Notes: generated by a model from the letters alone, not told the origin. A stretch of DNA of 64,000 nt from Agromyces protaetiae (GCF_030866785.1 NZ_CP133018.1:124001-188000); one strand, 5' to 3'; shown: positions 52,592-61,876, counted from the first letter of the stretch. Translations and numbers: made by a program.

Positions 52592-52730
52592 CGCCCCTCG
52601 ACGACCTGATCCGCGACCGTCCGGTCGACCGCGCCCGCGTGGAGTCGCACAAGAAGCGGATGCCGGACGAGATCCGCGCGTATCGAACTGGGCGACGGGT
52701 GCATCCAGATCGCGTGGAGCGCGGGGCGTT
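52592..52730 (+). pseudogene. Internally deleted XRE-type antitoxin remnant
   Basis: One frame reads TPLDDLIRDRPVDRARVESH and then KKRMPDEIRAYR, the N-terminus of a family of HTH antitoxins with HipB/HigA-like domains. At about 52690 the frame shifts and the text continues ELGDGCIQIAW, which is like the C-terminal end (VELGD-x-RIQIA) of the same family. The DNA-binding HTH expected between them (about 60 codons) is missing, and no start codon remains at the beginning. The toxin gene is absent. No stop ends the second frame, so it is a fossil. Confidence 0.55.
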
Positions 52731-52802
52731 TCGTGCCGGTGCCTGCCTCCAATCCAACGGTGAGATCTGCGGCGGTGGGGTGCACGCTCGGCGCGGGTGG
52801 GA

Positions 52803-53633
52803 TCAGCCGAACGCGAGCAGGCCGAGCAGGCGCTCGGTCTCTCGCGCGACGGCCTCGCGCCCGGGAGCGACGTACTTCCGCGGATCGACGTGGCCCTGTT
52901 CGAGCGCCGTGCCTACGGCGTCCGTGAAGAGCACGTTGAGGTGGGTTGAGACGTTGATCTTCGCCATCCCGGCCTCGACCGCGGCACGCAGCTGCTCGTC
53001 GGGCAGGCCGGAAGAGCCGTGCAGCACGAGTGGGACCCTGGTCGCCGCCGCGATGCGGGCAATGAGATCCGAGTCGACGGCCGCTTCGCGAGTCGTCATC
53101 GCGTGCGACGTGCCGACCGCGACCGCGAGCCAGTCGACTCCGGTGGCGGCCACGAACGCTCGGGCGTCGCCCGGGTCGGTGCGGACGCCCGGGGCGTGCA
53201 CGCCGTCCTTCCCGCCGACCTCGCCGAGCTCCGCCTCCACGAGCACACCGCGCTCGTGACAGAAGGCGGCGACCTCGGCCGTCAGCCTGACGTTCTCGGC
53301 GTACGGGAGGGTCGAGGCGTCGAACATGACGCTGTCGAAGCCGAGTCCGACCGCTTCGTGAACGAGCTCGACGTCGTCGGCGTGGTCGAGGTGGACGAGT
53401 GCGGGCACCGACAGCGATCGGGCGATGCTGAGCGTCGCCAGCGCGATGGGGGCGAGCCCGCCGTGGTAGGCGACGCAGTTCTGGCTGATCTGGAAGACGA
53501 CGGGGCGCCGGGACCGCTCGGCACCTTCGGCGATCGCTTCGGCGTGCTCGAGGAGCACGACGTTGAAGGCGCCGACCCCGGTGCGCCTGTCGCGCGCTCC
53601 TGAGACGAGGTCGAGCGTGGTCTGCGTGTTCAC
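52803..53633 (-). CDS. Class II fructose/tagatose-bisphosphate aldolase
   Basis: 276 aa from GTG 53633. Zinc-binding and catalytic segments: PALVHLDHADDVELVHEAVG (His and Asp), GFDSVMFDASTLPYAENVRL, GVLVEAELGEVGGKDGV (Glu, Gly-rich loop), VAVGTSHAM (His), LVLHGSSGLPDEQLRAAVEA (His), GMAKINVSTHLN. This size and pattern match GatY/KbaY-type aldolases more than the longer FbaA. It splits a ketohexose 1,6-bisphosphate to triose phosphates. Last gene of the SIS/ROK/PfkB operon (GTGA-type 4-bp overlap). Confidence 0.87.
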   Translation of the reverse strand: MNTQTTLDLVSGARDRRTGVGAFNVVLLEHAEAIAEGAERSRRPVVFQISQNCVAYHGGLAPIALATLSIARSLSVPALVHLDHADDVELVHEAVGLGFDSVMFDASTLPYAENVRLTAEVAAFCHERGVLVEAELGEVGGKDGVHAPGVRTDPGDARAFVAATGVDWLAVAVGTSHAMTTREAAVDSDLIARIAAATRVPLVLHGSSGLPDEQLRAAVEAGMAKINVSTHLNVLFTDAVGTALEQGHVDPRKYVAPGREAVARETERLLGLLAFG

Positions 53634-54610
53634 GAAGGGCTCCGTTCGGGTCCGGCCGGAAGAGGAGAGGAATCGGCGGCAAGCCCGATGCGCGTGCCGA
53701 GCTCGGGCAGGAGTGCGGGATCGAGCTCACCGGCGACGGCGCTGAGGACGGCCGCGGCGCCGCATACCGCAGCCCACCGGAGGGCGATGATGGGGTCGCG
53801 GCCGTCCGCGAGTGCCGCGACGAGACCCGCGGTCGCGGCGTCACCGGCACCCGTGGGGTTTCCGTGGACGCCGGGCACGGCGATCTGTTCGTGGACGGTG
53901 CCGTCGGCGAGCCGCATCGCGGCGCCTCGCGAGCCGCGCGACACCACGACGTCCGATCCGTGCCGGCCGAGTTGCGCGAGCGCCTCGTGGGTGTCGGTCC
54001 CGCCCACGGCGTCGCGCATCTCCTGCTCGTTCGCCTTCACGATCGCGGCGCCGGCTGCGGCGGCGGCCAGCAGCGGTGGCCCGCTCGTATCGACGACGAC
54101 GCGGGCGCCGCGCGACCGTGCGGCCAGGATGAGCGCCCCGACGTCGGTCGCCGCGATCCCGGGCGGGAACGACCCCGCCACGACGACCCAGTCGCCCGGG
54201 CCCGCGTTCCGGCTCACCGTCTCGCAGAGCCCGGCCCACTCCCGCGCGGTCACGCGCGGACCGGGCTCGGCGAAGAGGGTCGGGTGTGCGATGCCGTCGA
54301 CGATCGCGACCGTCGTGCGCGTCTCGCCCGCGATGCGACAGGGGGCGACCGGGATCCCGTCGGCTGCGAGGGTGCGTGCGATCCAGTCGCCGGCGTCGCC
54401 GCCGAGCGGCTGCAGCGAGGTCGCGTCGCGTCCGAGCGTGCGCAGCACGCGGGCGACGTTGAGCCCCTTGCCGCCGGGCCGGCGGCGCACGTCGGCGACG
54501 CGCACGGTCTCGCCCAGGGTCTGCCGGCCGACGGTGTACGTGATGTCGATCGCCGGGTTCGGCGTGACCGTCAGGATGCGAGGCCCGGTCTGCCGTGCCG
54601 GGACGTTCAC
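53630..54610 (-). CDS. PfkB family hexose-phosphate kinase (1-phosphofructokinase/tagatose-6-P kinase type)
   Basis: 326 aa from GTG 54610, overlapping the ROK gene stop. N-terminal ILTVTPNPAIDITYTV and RRPGGKGLNVARVLRTLGRD are the LacC/FruK substrate motif; GNPTGAGDAATAGLVAALAD is the PfkB signature with catalytic Asp; VVVAGSFPPGI and IVKANEQEMRDAVG are in place. It phosphorylates a ketohexose phosphate to the bisphosphate cleaved by the adjacent aldolase. Fructose-1-P and tagatose-6-P cannot be told apart by eye. Confidence 0.87.
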   Translation of the reverse strand: MNVPARQTGPRILTVTPNPAIDITYTVGRQTLGETVRVADVRRRPGGKGLNVARVLRTLGRDATSLQPLGGDAGDWIARTLAADGIPVAPCRIAGETRTTVAIVDGIAHPTLFAEPGPRVTAREWAGLCETVSRNAGPGDWVVVAGSFPPGIAATDVGALILAARSRGARVVVDTSGPPLLAAAAAGAAIVKANEQEMRDAVGGTDTHEALAQLGRHGSDVVVSRGSRGAAMRLADGTVHEQIAVPGVHGNPTGAGDAATAGLVAALADGRDPIIALRWAAVCGAAAVLSAVAGELDPALLPELGTRIGLAADSSPLPAGPERSPS

Positions 54611-55476
54611 GACGGATGCTTCGCGATGAGCGCTGCGCCGAGCGCCGCCGCACGATCGCCGAGCTGCGCGGGAACGACGTTCGGGCGATGCAGCGGTCCA
54701 AGCCGCTCGTCGAGCGCTCGCACGAGGGGAGTGAAGAGTATCGCGCCGGCCAGTGCGAGGCCGCCGCCGATGACGATCGTCGTCGGCGCGATGGTCGCGG
54801 TCATTCCCGCGAGTGCGTCGGCGAGCACGTCGACGGTGTCGTTCCAGACGGCGGTCGCTGCGGCGTCCCCGTCGCGGACGCGCCGAACCACGGCCTCCGC
54901 GTCGGCGAGGGCCGCGCGGCGTGCGGTGCCGGCGGCGGAGGCGACCTCCTCGACACGCCGGCCGGCGAAGCGAACGTCGGAGACGCGGACCTGGCCGATC
55001 TCTCCGGCCCAGCCGCCGGCTACCAGCGGAACCCCGTCGATCAGGATCGCCGCGGCGATCCCGGTACCGATCGGGACGAAGGCGATGGTGCCCGTCGCAT
55101 CGGCGGCCGCGCCCCACCGCGCTTCGGCGAGGCCGCCCGCGCGCACGTCGTGACCGAATCCGATCGGGCGTCCGAGGCGGTCCTCGAGCATGGCGGCCAT
55201 CGGGAGGTCGCGCCAGCCCAGGTTCGCCGAATGCACCGCCATGCCGCGCGTCTCGTCGACGATTCCGGGCACGACGACCCCGACGGGCAGCAAGCCGTCG
55301 TCGTCGGGAACGTCGGCGAGAATGCGGGCTACCGCGTCGACGACCCCGTCGCCCAGCACATCCGGCGATGGGGTCTCCCGCCGCACCAGCTCGAGCACCC
55401 GGCCGTGTGCGTCGGCGAGCACGGCCTTGATGCTCGTGCCTCCGACATCGACTCCGATGGCCCGCGAGACGCTCAC
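54607..55476 (-). CDS. ROK family sugar kinase
   Basis: 289 aa from GTG 55476, overlapping the SIS gene stop. AIGVDVGGTSIKAVLADAHG is the ATP-phosphate motif; GFGHDVRAGGLAEARWGAAA carries the catalytic Asp; AFVPIGTGIAAAILIDG and GGWAGEIGQVRV follow. The usual GEIGH His is Gln, and the CxCGxxGC zinc cluster is absent, so this is the zinc-free ROK subgroup, common in actinobacteria. It likely phosphorylates the incoming sugar at C6 before the isomerase step. Confidence 0.85.
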   Translation of the reverse strand: MSVSRAIGVDVGGTSIKAVLADAHGRVLELVRRETPSPDVLGDGVVDAVARILADVPDDDGLLPVGVVVPGIVDETRGMAVHSANLGWRDLPMAAMLEDRLGRPIGFGHDVRAGGLAEARWGAAADATGTIAFVPIGTGIAAAILIDGVPLVAGGWAGEIGQVRVSDVRFAGRRVEEVASAAGTARRAALADAEAVVRRVRDGDAAATAVWNDTVDVLADALAGMTATIAPTTIVIGGGLALAGAILFTPLVRALDERLGPLHRPNVVPAQLGDRAAALGAALIAKHPS

Positions 55477-56348
55477 GCCAGGATCACGGACCGGGTGAGT
55501 GCGCGCGGACGGTCGGGGTCGAGTCGCTTGGACTTCGCGAGGGCGACGGCGAAGCGCTGGGCGACGACGAGTGCGGCGAGCGGGTCGAGCTCGTGCTGGA
55601 CGAATGTCGCACCCGTGGCGGCGACCTCGTCGACGAGCCCGTCGGGGGTGCCGCCGATGCTCCACACGAGACGGCCGGGCTGGGCGATGGCGATGGGACC
55701 GTGCCGGTAATCCATGGCCGGATACGACTCCGCCCAGAACTGTGCCGCCTCGCGCGTCTTGAGCGCCGCCTCGTATGTGAGGCCGACGGCCCACCCGGTG
55801 GCGACGAACGTGCACTGGTCGACCGCGAGCAGGTGGTCGATGTCGATCGTGAGCGCCGTCTGCGCGTCTGCGATGGCGGCGCCGAGGTCTTCGCCGTAGT
55901 GACTGCGGAACAGCGCGAGCACGCTCGTGGCGAATCGGGTCTGCACGACCGACTGCTCGTCCGCGAACGCCAACTCGATCGTGTGCCGGGCGTGAGCGGC
56001 CGCGGGCGACTGGCCGACCGCGGTGATGAGCGTGGACGGCTCGTCGGTGCCGCGGAGGAGATCGATGATCTCGGTGGTCGTGCCCGATCGCGAGATCGCG
56101 ATCACCCGGTCGTACCGGCGTCCGGCGGGGAACTCGCTGGTCGCGAACGCATCGGACTCGCCGAGGCCGAGGGCCTCACGGCGCGCGGCGGCGGACATCG
56201 CGACGAACCAGCTCGTGCCCGAGCCGACGAAGGCGACGCGCTCACCGGGGTTCGGCAGCGCGTCGGTCACCGAGGGAGCCAGCTGGGCGGCCTGGGACCA
56301 GGTCTGCGGCTGCGACGCGATCTCGTCATCGACGAAAGTACTGCTCAT
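55473..56348 (-). CDS. SIS-domain sugar isomerase/deaminase (AgaS/GlmS-like)
   Basis: 291 aa. Two SIS modules: RVAFVGSGTSWFVAMSAAAR and DRVIAISRSGTTTEIIDLLR in the first, FVATGWAVGLTYEAALKTRE and AESYPAMDYRHGPIAIAQPG in the second, the latter typical of the AgaS/GlmS isomerase group. It would isomerise a hexose- or hexosamine-6-phosphate to a ketose-6-phosphate (with loss of ammonia if an amino sugar). First gene of a four-gene operon; a DeoR regulator is divergent. AGGAAGCAG precedes the ATG. Confidence 0.85.
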   Translation of the reverse strand: MSSTFVDDEIASQPQTWSQAAQLAPSVTDALPNPGERVAFVGSGTSWFVAMSAAARREALGLGESDAFATSEFPAGRRYDRVIAISRSGTTTEIIDLLRGTDEPSTLITAVGQSPAAAHARHTIELAFADEQSVVQTRFATSVLALFRSHYGEDLGAAIADAQTALTIDIDHLLAVDQCTFVATGWAVGLTYEAALKTREAAQFWAESYPAMDYRHGPIAIAQPGRLVWSIGGTPDGLVDEVAATGATFVQHELDPLAALVVAQRFAVALAKSKRLDPDRPRALTRSVILA

Positions 56349-56372
56349 GCTTCTGCTTCCTGAGAGGATGTA

Positions 56373-56405
56373 GATCAATTGTGATTGTTTAAAGTGCATT
56401 TGATC
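56373..56405. promoter_or_regulatory. Operator candidate for the divergent DeoR/SIS pair
   Basis: GATCAATTG (56373-56381) and CATTTGATC (56397-56405) form an inverted repeat with 8 of 9 positions pairing and a 15-bp A+T-rich spacer, in the 147-bp divergent gap. Best placed to be the DeoR binding site. Confidence 0.55.
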
Positions 56406-56495
56406 AGAATCGCTCACCGGCGTCAAGCGCCAGGTCGAGGCCGGGTGACTCGCGGCCCGAGCCCGCTGTGGGACGATGAGCGACTAGGAGGGCCC

Positions 56496-57293
56496 ATGCA
56501 TCAGCAGCAGCGCTTGAATCTCGTGCTCGAGATGATCAGCGAGCGCGGCAACGTCTCGATCACCGATGTGAGCGAGCAGCTGCACGTGTCGACCGCGACC
56601 GCTCGCCGCGATCTGAACACACTTGCCGAGCAGCGCCTCGTGACCCGTACGCACGGGGGTGCGTCCGCACTCGGCTCGGGCTACGAGCTGCCGCTGCAGT
56701 ACAAGATCGCGCGGCAGGCGGATGCGAAGCTCGCCATCGCCCGCGCGGTCGAGGAGCTGGTGCCGCACGGTGCGACGATCGGGATGAACGGCGGCACGAC
56801 GGTGACCGAGGTGGCGCGTGCACTCGGCCGCAGCGAGCGTCTGCAGTCAGTCGGCGGCGAGCCGGGCGTCACCATCGTGACGAACGCGCTGAACATCGCG
56901 TTCGAGTCATCCGTGCGCGAGAACATCAAGATCGTGGTGACCGGAGGCGTTCCGCGCCGGCAGTCGTACGAGCTCATCGGGCCGCTCGTGGGGCGGTCGC
57001 TGCACGACTTCAGCCTCGACGTCGCCGTGCTCGGCGTCGACGGGTTGAGCGCCGAGTTCGGCGCGACCACGTTGCATGAGGGCGAGGCCGATGCGAGCCG
57101 CCACATCGCCGCCGTCGCTCGCCGGGTGATCGTCGCGGCGGACTCGACGAAGCTCGGTCGCAGCACGTTCGCGCGGATCTGTGCGCTCGACGAGGTGAAC
57201 GCCCTCGTGACGGACGAACCGCTCTCGCCGCGGATGGAGGCGCAGTTCGCCAAGGCCAACATCGAGGTCGTCGTCGCAACCGCGCCGCGCTGA
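56496..57293 (+). CDS. DeoR family transcriptional regulator (AgaR/SgcR-like)
   Basis: 265 aa from ATG 56496 with AGGAGG 5 bases upstream. HTH: QQQRLNLVLEMISERGNVSI, TDVSEQLHVSTATARRDLNT (recognition helix), LVTRTHGGA (wing). The effector domain has IGMNGGTTVTEVARALGRSE, TIVTNALNIAFESSVRENIK and VLGVDGLSAEFGATTLHEGE, where a sugar-phosphate would bind. Divergent from the SIS/ROK/PfkB/aldolase operon, which it probably represses; it may also control the Gfo/Idh and ABC genes downstream. Confidence 0.9.
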   Translation: MHQQQRLNLVLEMISERGNVSITDVSEQLHVSTATARRDLNTLAEQRLVTRTHGGASALGSGYELPLQYKIARQADAKLAIARAVEELVPHGATIGMNGGTTVTEVARALGRSERLQSVGGEPGVTIVTNALNIAFESSVRENIKIVVTGGVPRRQSYELIGPLVGRSLHDFSLDVAVLGVDGLSAEFGATTLHEGEADASRHIAAVARRVIVAADSTKLGRSTFARICALDEVNALVTDEPLSPRMEAQFAKANIEVVVATAPR

Positions 57294-57485
57294 CGCCGAC
57301 GTGCGCGGCCGCTGATCCTCGCCGTGAGCTCGGCGGGTGTTTCGCGCACGTAAAAGATCGACGTTCGACTGGATGCCCGCCCGCACCTCGTCCTAGTGTT
57401 TGCGCATGCTCGATTTATGCCGAGAGATGACAAATTCGATCACGGCGTGCATGATGGGTTGCATGCACAGCGAAGTGAGGCGTCC

Positions 57486-58715
57486 GTGACGCACCCATCG
57501 TCCGCTCGCGGCGCCGAGGGGCCGCGTATCGCGGTCGTCGGCGTCGGGGCGCGCAGTGTGATCGCGCACCATGCGCCGGTCGTCTTCGACGGCGCCCGGA
57601 TCGTCGCCGCGGTCGATCCGGCCCGGCAGGGGCGCGCGCGGGCCGCCGCCCTGTTCCCGGGCGTTCCCGTCTTCGACGACGTCGCGGAGCTCCTCGCCGC
57701 CGAGGCGGTCGACGCCGCCATCGTGACCTCGCCCGACGACACCCATGCGGACCTCGCCGTCCACCTGCTGGGTGCGGGCGTCGCGGTCTACCTCGAGAAG
57801 CCGCTCGCGACCACGCTCGCCGACGCCGATCGTGTGCTCACCGCCGCCGCAGAGGCCGGGGGGATCCTCTATGTGGGCCACAACTTCCGGCACGCCGGCG
57901 TCGTCCGCCGGATGAAGGAGATCATCGACCGGGGCGACATCGGCGCGGTGAAGACCGTGTGGGTGCGCCACTTCGTGGGCAACGGCGGCGACTACTACTT
58001 CAAGGACTGGCACGCCGACCGGTCGCGCACCAACACGCTCCTGCTCCAGAAGGCCAGCCACGACCTCGACGTCGTCCATCACCTCAGCGGTGCCTTCACC
58101 CGGCGGGTGGTCGGAATGGGCGACCTGATGGTCTACGGCGACGTGACCGATCGCCGCGAGCGTCCGGATGAGACGATGCCCGACTGGTTCTCGTTCGACA
58201 ACTGGCCGGCGTCCGCGGCGACGGGCCTGAACCCCACCGTCGACGTCGAGGATGTCTCGATGATGCTCATGACCCTCGACAACGGCGTGCTCGCGAGCTA
58301 CGAGCAATGCCATTTCACCCCCGACTACTGGCGCAACTACACCGTGATCGGCACGGAGGGACGCCTGGAGAACTTCGGCGACACCGCCGGGGGCGTCGTC
58401 AAGGTGTGGAATCGTCGTCGCGAATGGGCGGCAGCCGGTGACGAGGAGCACCCGATCGAGGGTGTGGCGAGCGGCCACGCGGACGCCGACGCCGAGACGA
58501 TGCGTGAGTTCCTCTCCCACGCCCTTAATGGCACCCCCACCGTCGTATCGCCCCTCGCCGCGCGCGCCGCCGTCGCCGCAGGTGCGCTCGCGGCCGACTC
58601 GATCCGCAACGGGTCGATCCCCCTCGAGGTCCCGCCGTTGCCTCCCCATGTCGTGCACTACTTCACCTCGCAGCACCCCCACACGCACCACACGTCTGAA
58701 AGGAACCTCCGATGA
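57486..58715 (+). CDS. Gfo/Idh/MocA family oxidoreductase
   Basis: 409 aa from GTG 57486 (GAGG 6 bases upstream). GPRIAVVGVGARSVIAHHAP is the NAD-binding motif; AVYLEKPLATTLADADRVL has the conserved EKP; LLLQKASHDLDVVHHLSG carries the Lys/Asp/His active site. Members oxidise or reduce a sugar or cyclitol carbon. In the 193-bp gap before it, GTGCAT (57447) and ATGCAC (57463) are inverted. It overlaps the binding-protein gene by ATGA, so the imported sugar is its likely substrate. Confidence 0.85.
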   Translation: MTHPSSARGAEGPRIAVVGVGARSVIAHHAPVVFDGARIVAAVDPARQGRARAAALFPGVPVFDDVAELLAAEAVDAAIVTSPDDTHADLAVHLLGAGVAVYLEKPLATTLADADRVLTAAAEAGGILYVGHNFRHAGVVRRMKEIIDRGDIGAVKTVWVRHFVGNGGDYYFKDWHADRSRTNTLLLQKASHDLDVVHHLSGAFTRRVVGMGDLMVYGDVTDRRERPDETMPDWFSFDNWPASAATGLNPTVDVEDVSMMLMTLDNGVLASYEQCHFTPDYWRNYTVIGTEGRLENFGDTAGGVVKVWNRRREWAAAGDEEHPIEGVASGHADADAETMREFLSHALNGTPTVVSPLAARAAVAAGALAADSIRNGSIPLEVPPLPPHVVHYFTSQHPHTHHTSERNLR

Positions 58716-60016
58716 CCCACACCCGACGGGGCGCCCGTGCGCTCGGCACGGCAGCCCTGGCCAGCGCCGTCGCGCTCGCCCTCACCGCCTGCGGCGGCAA
58801 CTCCGGCTCGGAGGGGTCGGGGGAGTACGCCGCACCCGCCGAGGATCTGACCGCGACGATCACCTACGGACTTTGGGACCAGTCCCAGGTCGCGGCGATC
58901 GAGGACAGCATCGCCGGATTCAACGAGATGTATCCGAACATCACGGTGAACCTCAGCGTCACGCCGTTCAGCGAGTACTGGACCAAGCTGCAGACGCAGG
59001 CGTCGAGCGACACCCTCCCCGACCTGTTCTGGATGAACGGGCCGAACATCCAGCTGTACGCGCTGAACGGCAAGCTCGAGCCCATCACCGGAGCGGTCGA
59101 CGCCGGCGACATCGACCCGGCGAACTACCCCGAGTCGCTGGTCGACCTCTACACGGTGGACGACGTGGCCTATGGCGTACCCAAGGACATGGACACCATC
59201 GGCGTCTGGGTCAACCGGGAGCTCTTCGATCGGGCCGGCGTCGAGGTGCCCGCCGACGACTGGACGTGGGACGACTTCCAGGCCACCGCCGCCGAGATCT
59301 CCACCGCGCTCGCCGCCGAGGGATCGTACGGCGCCGCCGGCGGCATGGACGGACAGACGACCTACTACAACACGATCTTCCAGGCCGGCGGCAGCGTCAT
59401 CGAAGGGCAGAGCTCGGGGTACGCGAGTCCCGAGGCGCAGGAGGGCATCCAGTTCTGGACCGACCTGATCGCCTCGGGTGGATCGCCCACGATCGCCCAG
59501 CTCACCGACACCTCAGCCGACCAGTGGTACACCTCGGGCAAACTCGCGATGTACTGGGGCGGCAGCTGGTTCCGCTCGGCGCTCACGGACGTGCCGTTCG
59601 TCGACAGCGTGGATGTCCTTCCGCTTCCTCGCGGGACGGAGCAGGCGACGGTCATCCACGGCGTGTCCAACGTGGTCGCCGCCGCCTCGGGTGAGAAGCA
59701 GGCGGCACAGGCGCTGCAGGTGTACCTCGCGAGCGAGGAAGCGCAGCAGGCGCAGGGCGACTTCGGCTCGGTCATTCCCGCGTTCGCGGGGACCCAGAAC
59801 TCCTTCGGCGAGTCCCTCCCGCAGGCGAACCTGCGGGTGTTCCTCGACGCGGTCGACTACTCGCGTCCGCTCCCGGTGAGCGCGAACTCCGCGGCCTGGA
59901 ACGCGCTCGAGGCCGAACTGCTCCCGCAGGCCTTCTCGGGCGAGCGTCCCGTCGCGGACGTGACGGCCGAACTGGCCGAGAAGATGGACGAAGCGCTCGC
60001 GAAGGAAACGAATTGA
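58712..60016 (+). CDS. ABC transporter sugar-binding lipoprotein (family 1), second system
   Basis: 434 aa. Signal peptide and lipobox ASAVALALTACGG (Cys at about 27). ATITYGLWDQSQVAAIEDSI, YWTKLQTQASSDTLPDLFWM, GVPKDMDTIGVWVNRELFDR and WYTSGKLAMYWGGSWF are typical of oligosaccharide-binding members. It begins within the dehydrogenase stop (ATGA) and its own stop overlaps the permease start (TTGA). Confidence 0.9.
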   Translation: MTHTRRGARALGTAALASAVALALTACGGNSGSEGSGEYAAPAEDLTATITYGLWDQSQVAAIEDSIAGFNEMYPNITVNLSVTPFSEYWTKLQTQASSDTLPDLFWMNGPNIQLYALNGKLEPITGAVDAGDIDPANYPESLVDLYTVDDVAYGVPKDMDTIGVWVNRELFDRAGVEVPADDWTWDDFQATAAEISTALAAEGSYGAAGGMDGQTTYYNTIFQAGGSVIEGQSSGYASPEAQEGIQFWTDLIASGGSPTIAQLTDTSADQWYTSGKLAMYWGGSWFRSALTDVPFVDSVDVLPLPRGTEQATVIHGVSNVVAAASGEKQAAQALQVYLASEEAQQAQGDFGSVIPAFAGTQNSFGESLPQANLRVFLDAVDYSRPLPVSANSAAWNALEAELLPQAFSGERPVADVTAELAEKMDEALAKETN

Positions 60017-60978
60017 CCGTAGCCGAGCGCGCCACGGTCGCTCCCGTCGCTCCCTCACGGAGCGGCGGGGGCGGCCGTCGTGTCCCCGACCGCCGACGTC
60101 GGGGACACGACGGCTGGTGGGCGCTGGTGTTCGTCGGCCCGCTCGTGCTCGGGATCGGCGTCTTCTACATCTTCCCCATCATCCAGACGGCGGGGTTCTC
60201 GTTCACGAGTTTCGGCGTGTTCGGCGACGCGACATTCGCGGGTCTCGAGAACTTCACCCGGCTCTTCACCGCGGAGGGCTTCTACCTCTCGCTCGGCAAC
60301 ACGCTCTTCTACACCGCCATCGTCCTGCTGGGCATCCCCATCGCCGTGCTCCTCGCGAGCCTGCTCAACCTCCCCGGGCTCCGATTCGCTTCGGTCTACC
60401 GAGTACTCTTCTTCCTGCCCTACGTCGCGATGCCGACCGCGATCGCATTCGTCTGGCGCATCATCTTCAACGGTGACTTCGGCATCCTGAACTACCTGCT
60501 CTCATGGGTGGGGATCGACGGCCCGTACTGGATCAGCACGCCGGGCTTCGCGATCTTCGCGGTCGCGATCGTCGGCCTGTGGAGCTCGCTGGGCTTCTCG
60601 ATGATCGTGCTCGCCGCGGGGCTCAAGACCATCCCGCCCGAGCTGTACGAGGCCGCCTCGCTCGACGGAGCGAGCCGCTGGCGTCAGTTCCGGTCGATCA
60701 CCGTGCCGCTGCTGTCGCCGAGCATCTTCTTCGTCACGATCATCACCGTGATCGCGAGCTTCCAGCTGTTCGACCTGCTGTACGCGATCCTCGGCACCAC
60801 GGCGACCAACTCGACGCTGCCCCGCAGCATGTCCCTCGTCTACTACTTCTACCAGGCGGGCTTCGTCAACAACGAGAAGGGATACGCCGCGGCCATCGCG
60901 ATGATCATCTTCGTGGTCATCGGCCTCGTCACGTTCCTGCAGTTCCGACTCCAGCGGAGATGGGTCCACAATGGCTGA
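60013..60978 (+). CDS. Sugar ABC transporter permease, MalF type, second system
   Basis: 321 aa from TTG 60013 (AAGGAA 6 bases upstream; TTGA overlap with the previous stop). An Arg/Gly-rich N-terminal tail (about 1-35) precedes six helices beginning WWALVFVGPLVLGIGVFYIF. EAA loop: LYEAASLDGASRWRQFRSIT. Its end overlaps the next permease by 8 bp. Confidence 0.88.
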   Translation: MTVAERATVAPVAPSRSGGGGRRVPDRRRRGHDGWWALVFVGPLVLGIGVFYIFPIIQTAGFSFTSFGVFGDATFAGLENFTRLFTAEGFYLSLGNTLFYTAIVLLGIPIAVLLASLLNLPGLRFASVYRVLFFLPYVAMPTAIAFVWRIIFNGDFGILNYLLSWVGIDGPYWISTPGFAIFAVAIVGLWSSLGFSMIVLAAGLKTIPPELYEAASLDGASRWRQFRSITVPLLSPSIFFVTIITVIASFQLFDLLYAILGTTATNSTLPRSMSLVYYFYQAGFVNNEKGYAAAIAMIIFVVIGLVTFLQFRLQRRWVHNG

Positions 60979-61876
60979 CACAGCGACCCGGACCCTCGTC
61001 GTCGCCCCGTCGCGTCGCCGCGGGGATGCGCCGCAGTCCGCTCGCGCGGGCGCGCGTCGACTGGCCGGGCAGAGGTACGTCGGAGCACACGTGGTGCTCA
61101 TCTTCGGTTCCGTCCTCATGGCGTTCCCGTTCGTCTGGCAGGTCATCATGTCGCTGTCGACGAACGAACAGGTCCAGAGCGTCACGCCCGTGTTCTGGCC
61201 GGGGGAGCTGCAGTGGGCGAACTACGCGAAGGTGTTCGAGCGCCTGCCGTTCTTCGAGCAGTTCGGCACGTCCGTGCTCATCACGACGATCCGCACGGTG
61301 GCGCAGCTCGTGCTGTGCACGATGGCGGGCTACGCCTTCGCGCGCCTGAAGTTCCGCGGGCGGGGCATCCTGCTCGGCGTCGTGCTGTCCATCCTGATGG
61401 TGCCCTCGCAGGTGTACCTGCTGTCGCAGTATCAGATCATCCAGAACCTCGGACTCCTGAACTCGATCGGCGGGCTGGTGCTGCCGGGACTCTTCAGCGC
61501 CTTCGGCACCTTCCTGATGCGCACGGCATTCCTCGCGATGCCGGATGAGCTCGAGGAGGCGGCCCGGCTCGACGGAGCGAACACCTTCCAGATCTTCTGG
61601 CGGGTCATGCTTCCGCTGGCCACGCCGAGCATGAGTGTGCTGGCGATCACGACCGTCCTGTGGTCGTGGAACGAGCTGCTCTGGCCGCTCGTGGTCACGA
61701 GCTACACCTCCGACATGCCGCTGTCGGCCGGACTCGCGACGTTGCTGAGCGACCGCACCACGGACTATCCCGTGGCGATGGCCGCCAGCCTGCTCGCCAT
61801 GGCACCGGTGCTGATCGCGTTCATCATCCTCCAGCGACGGGTGATCGACGGGCTCGCGTCCTCCGGGCTCAAGTGA
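60971..61876 (+). CDS. Sugar ABC transporter permease, MalG type, second system
   Basis: 301 aa, six helices. AYAFARLKFRGRGILLGVVL and the EAA loop LEEAARLDGANTFQIFWRVM, then VLWSWNELLWPLVV, are MalG-type. Last gene of the operon. As in the first sugar system, no ATP-binding gene is present. Confidence 0.9.
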   Translation: MADTATRTLVVAPSRRRGDAPQSARAGARRLAGQRYVGAHVVLIFGSVLMAFPFVWQVIMSLSTNEQVQSVTPVFWPGELQWANYAKVFERLPFFEQFGTSVLITTIRTVAQLVLCTMAGYAFARLKFRGRGILLGVVLSILMVPSQVYLLSQYQIIQNLGLLNSIGGLVLPGLFSAFGTFLMRTAFLAMPDELEEAARLDGANTFQIFWRVMLPLATPSMSVLAITTVLWSWNELLWPLVVTSYTSDMPLSAGLATLLSDRTTDYPVAMAASLLAMAPVLIAFIILQRRVIDGLASSGLK

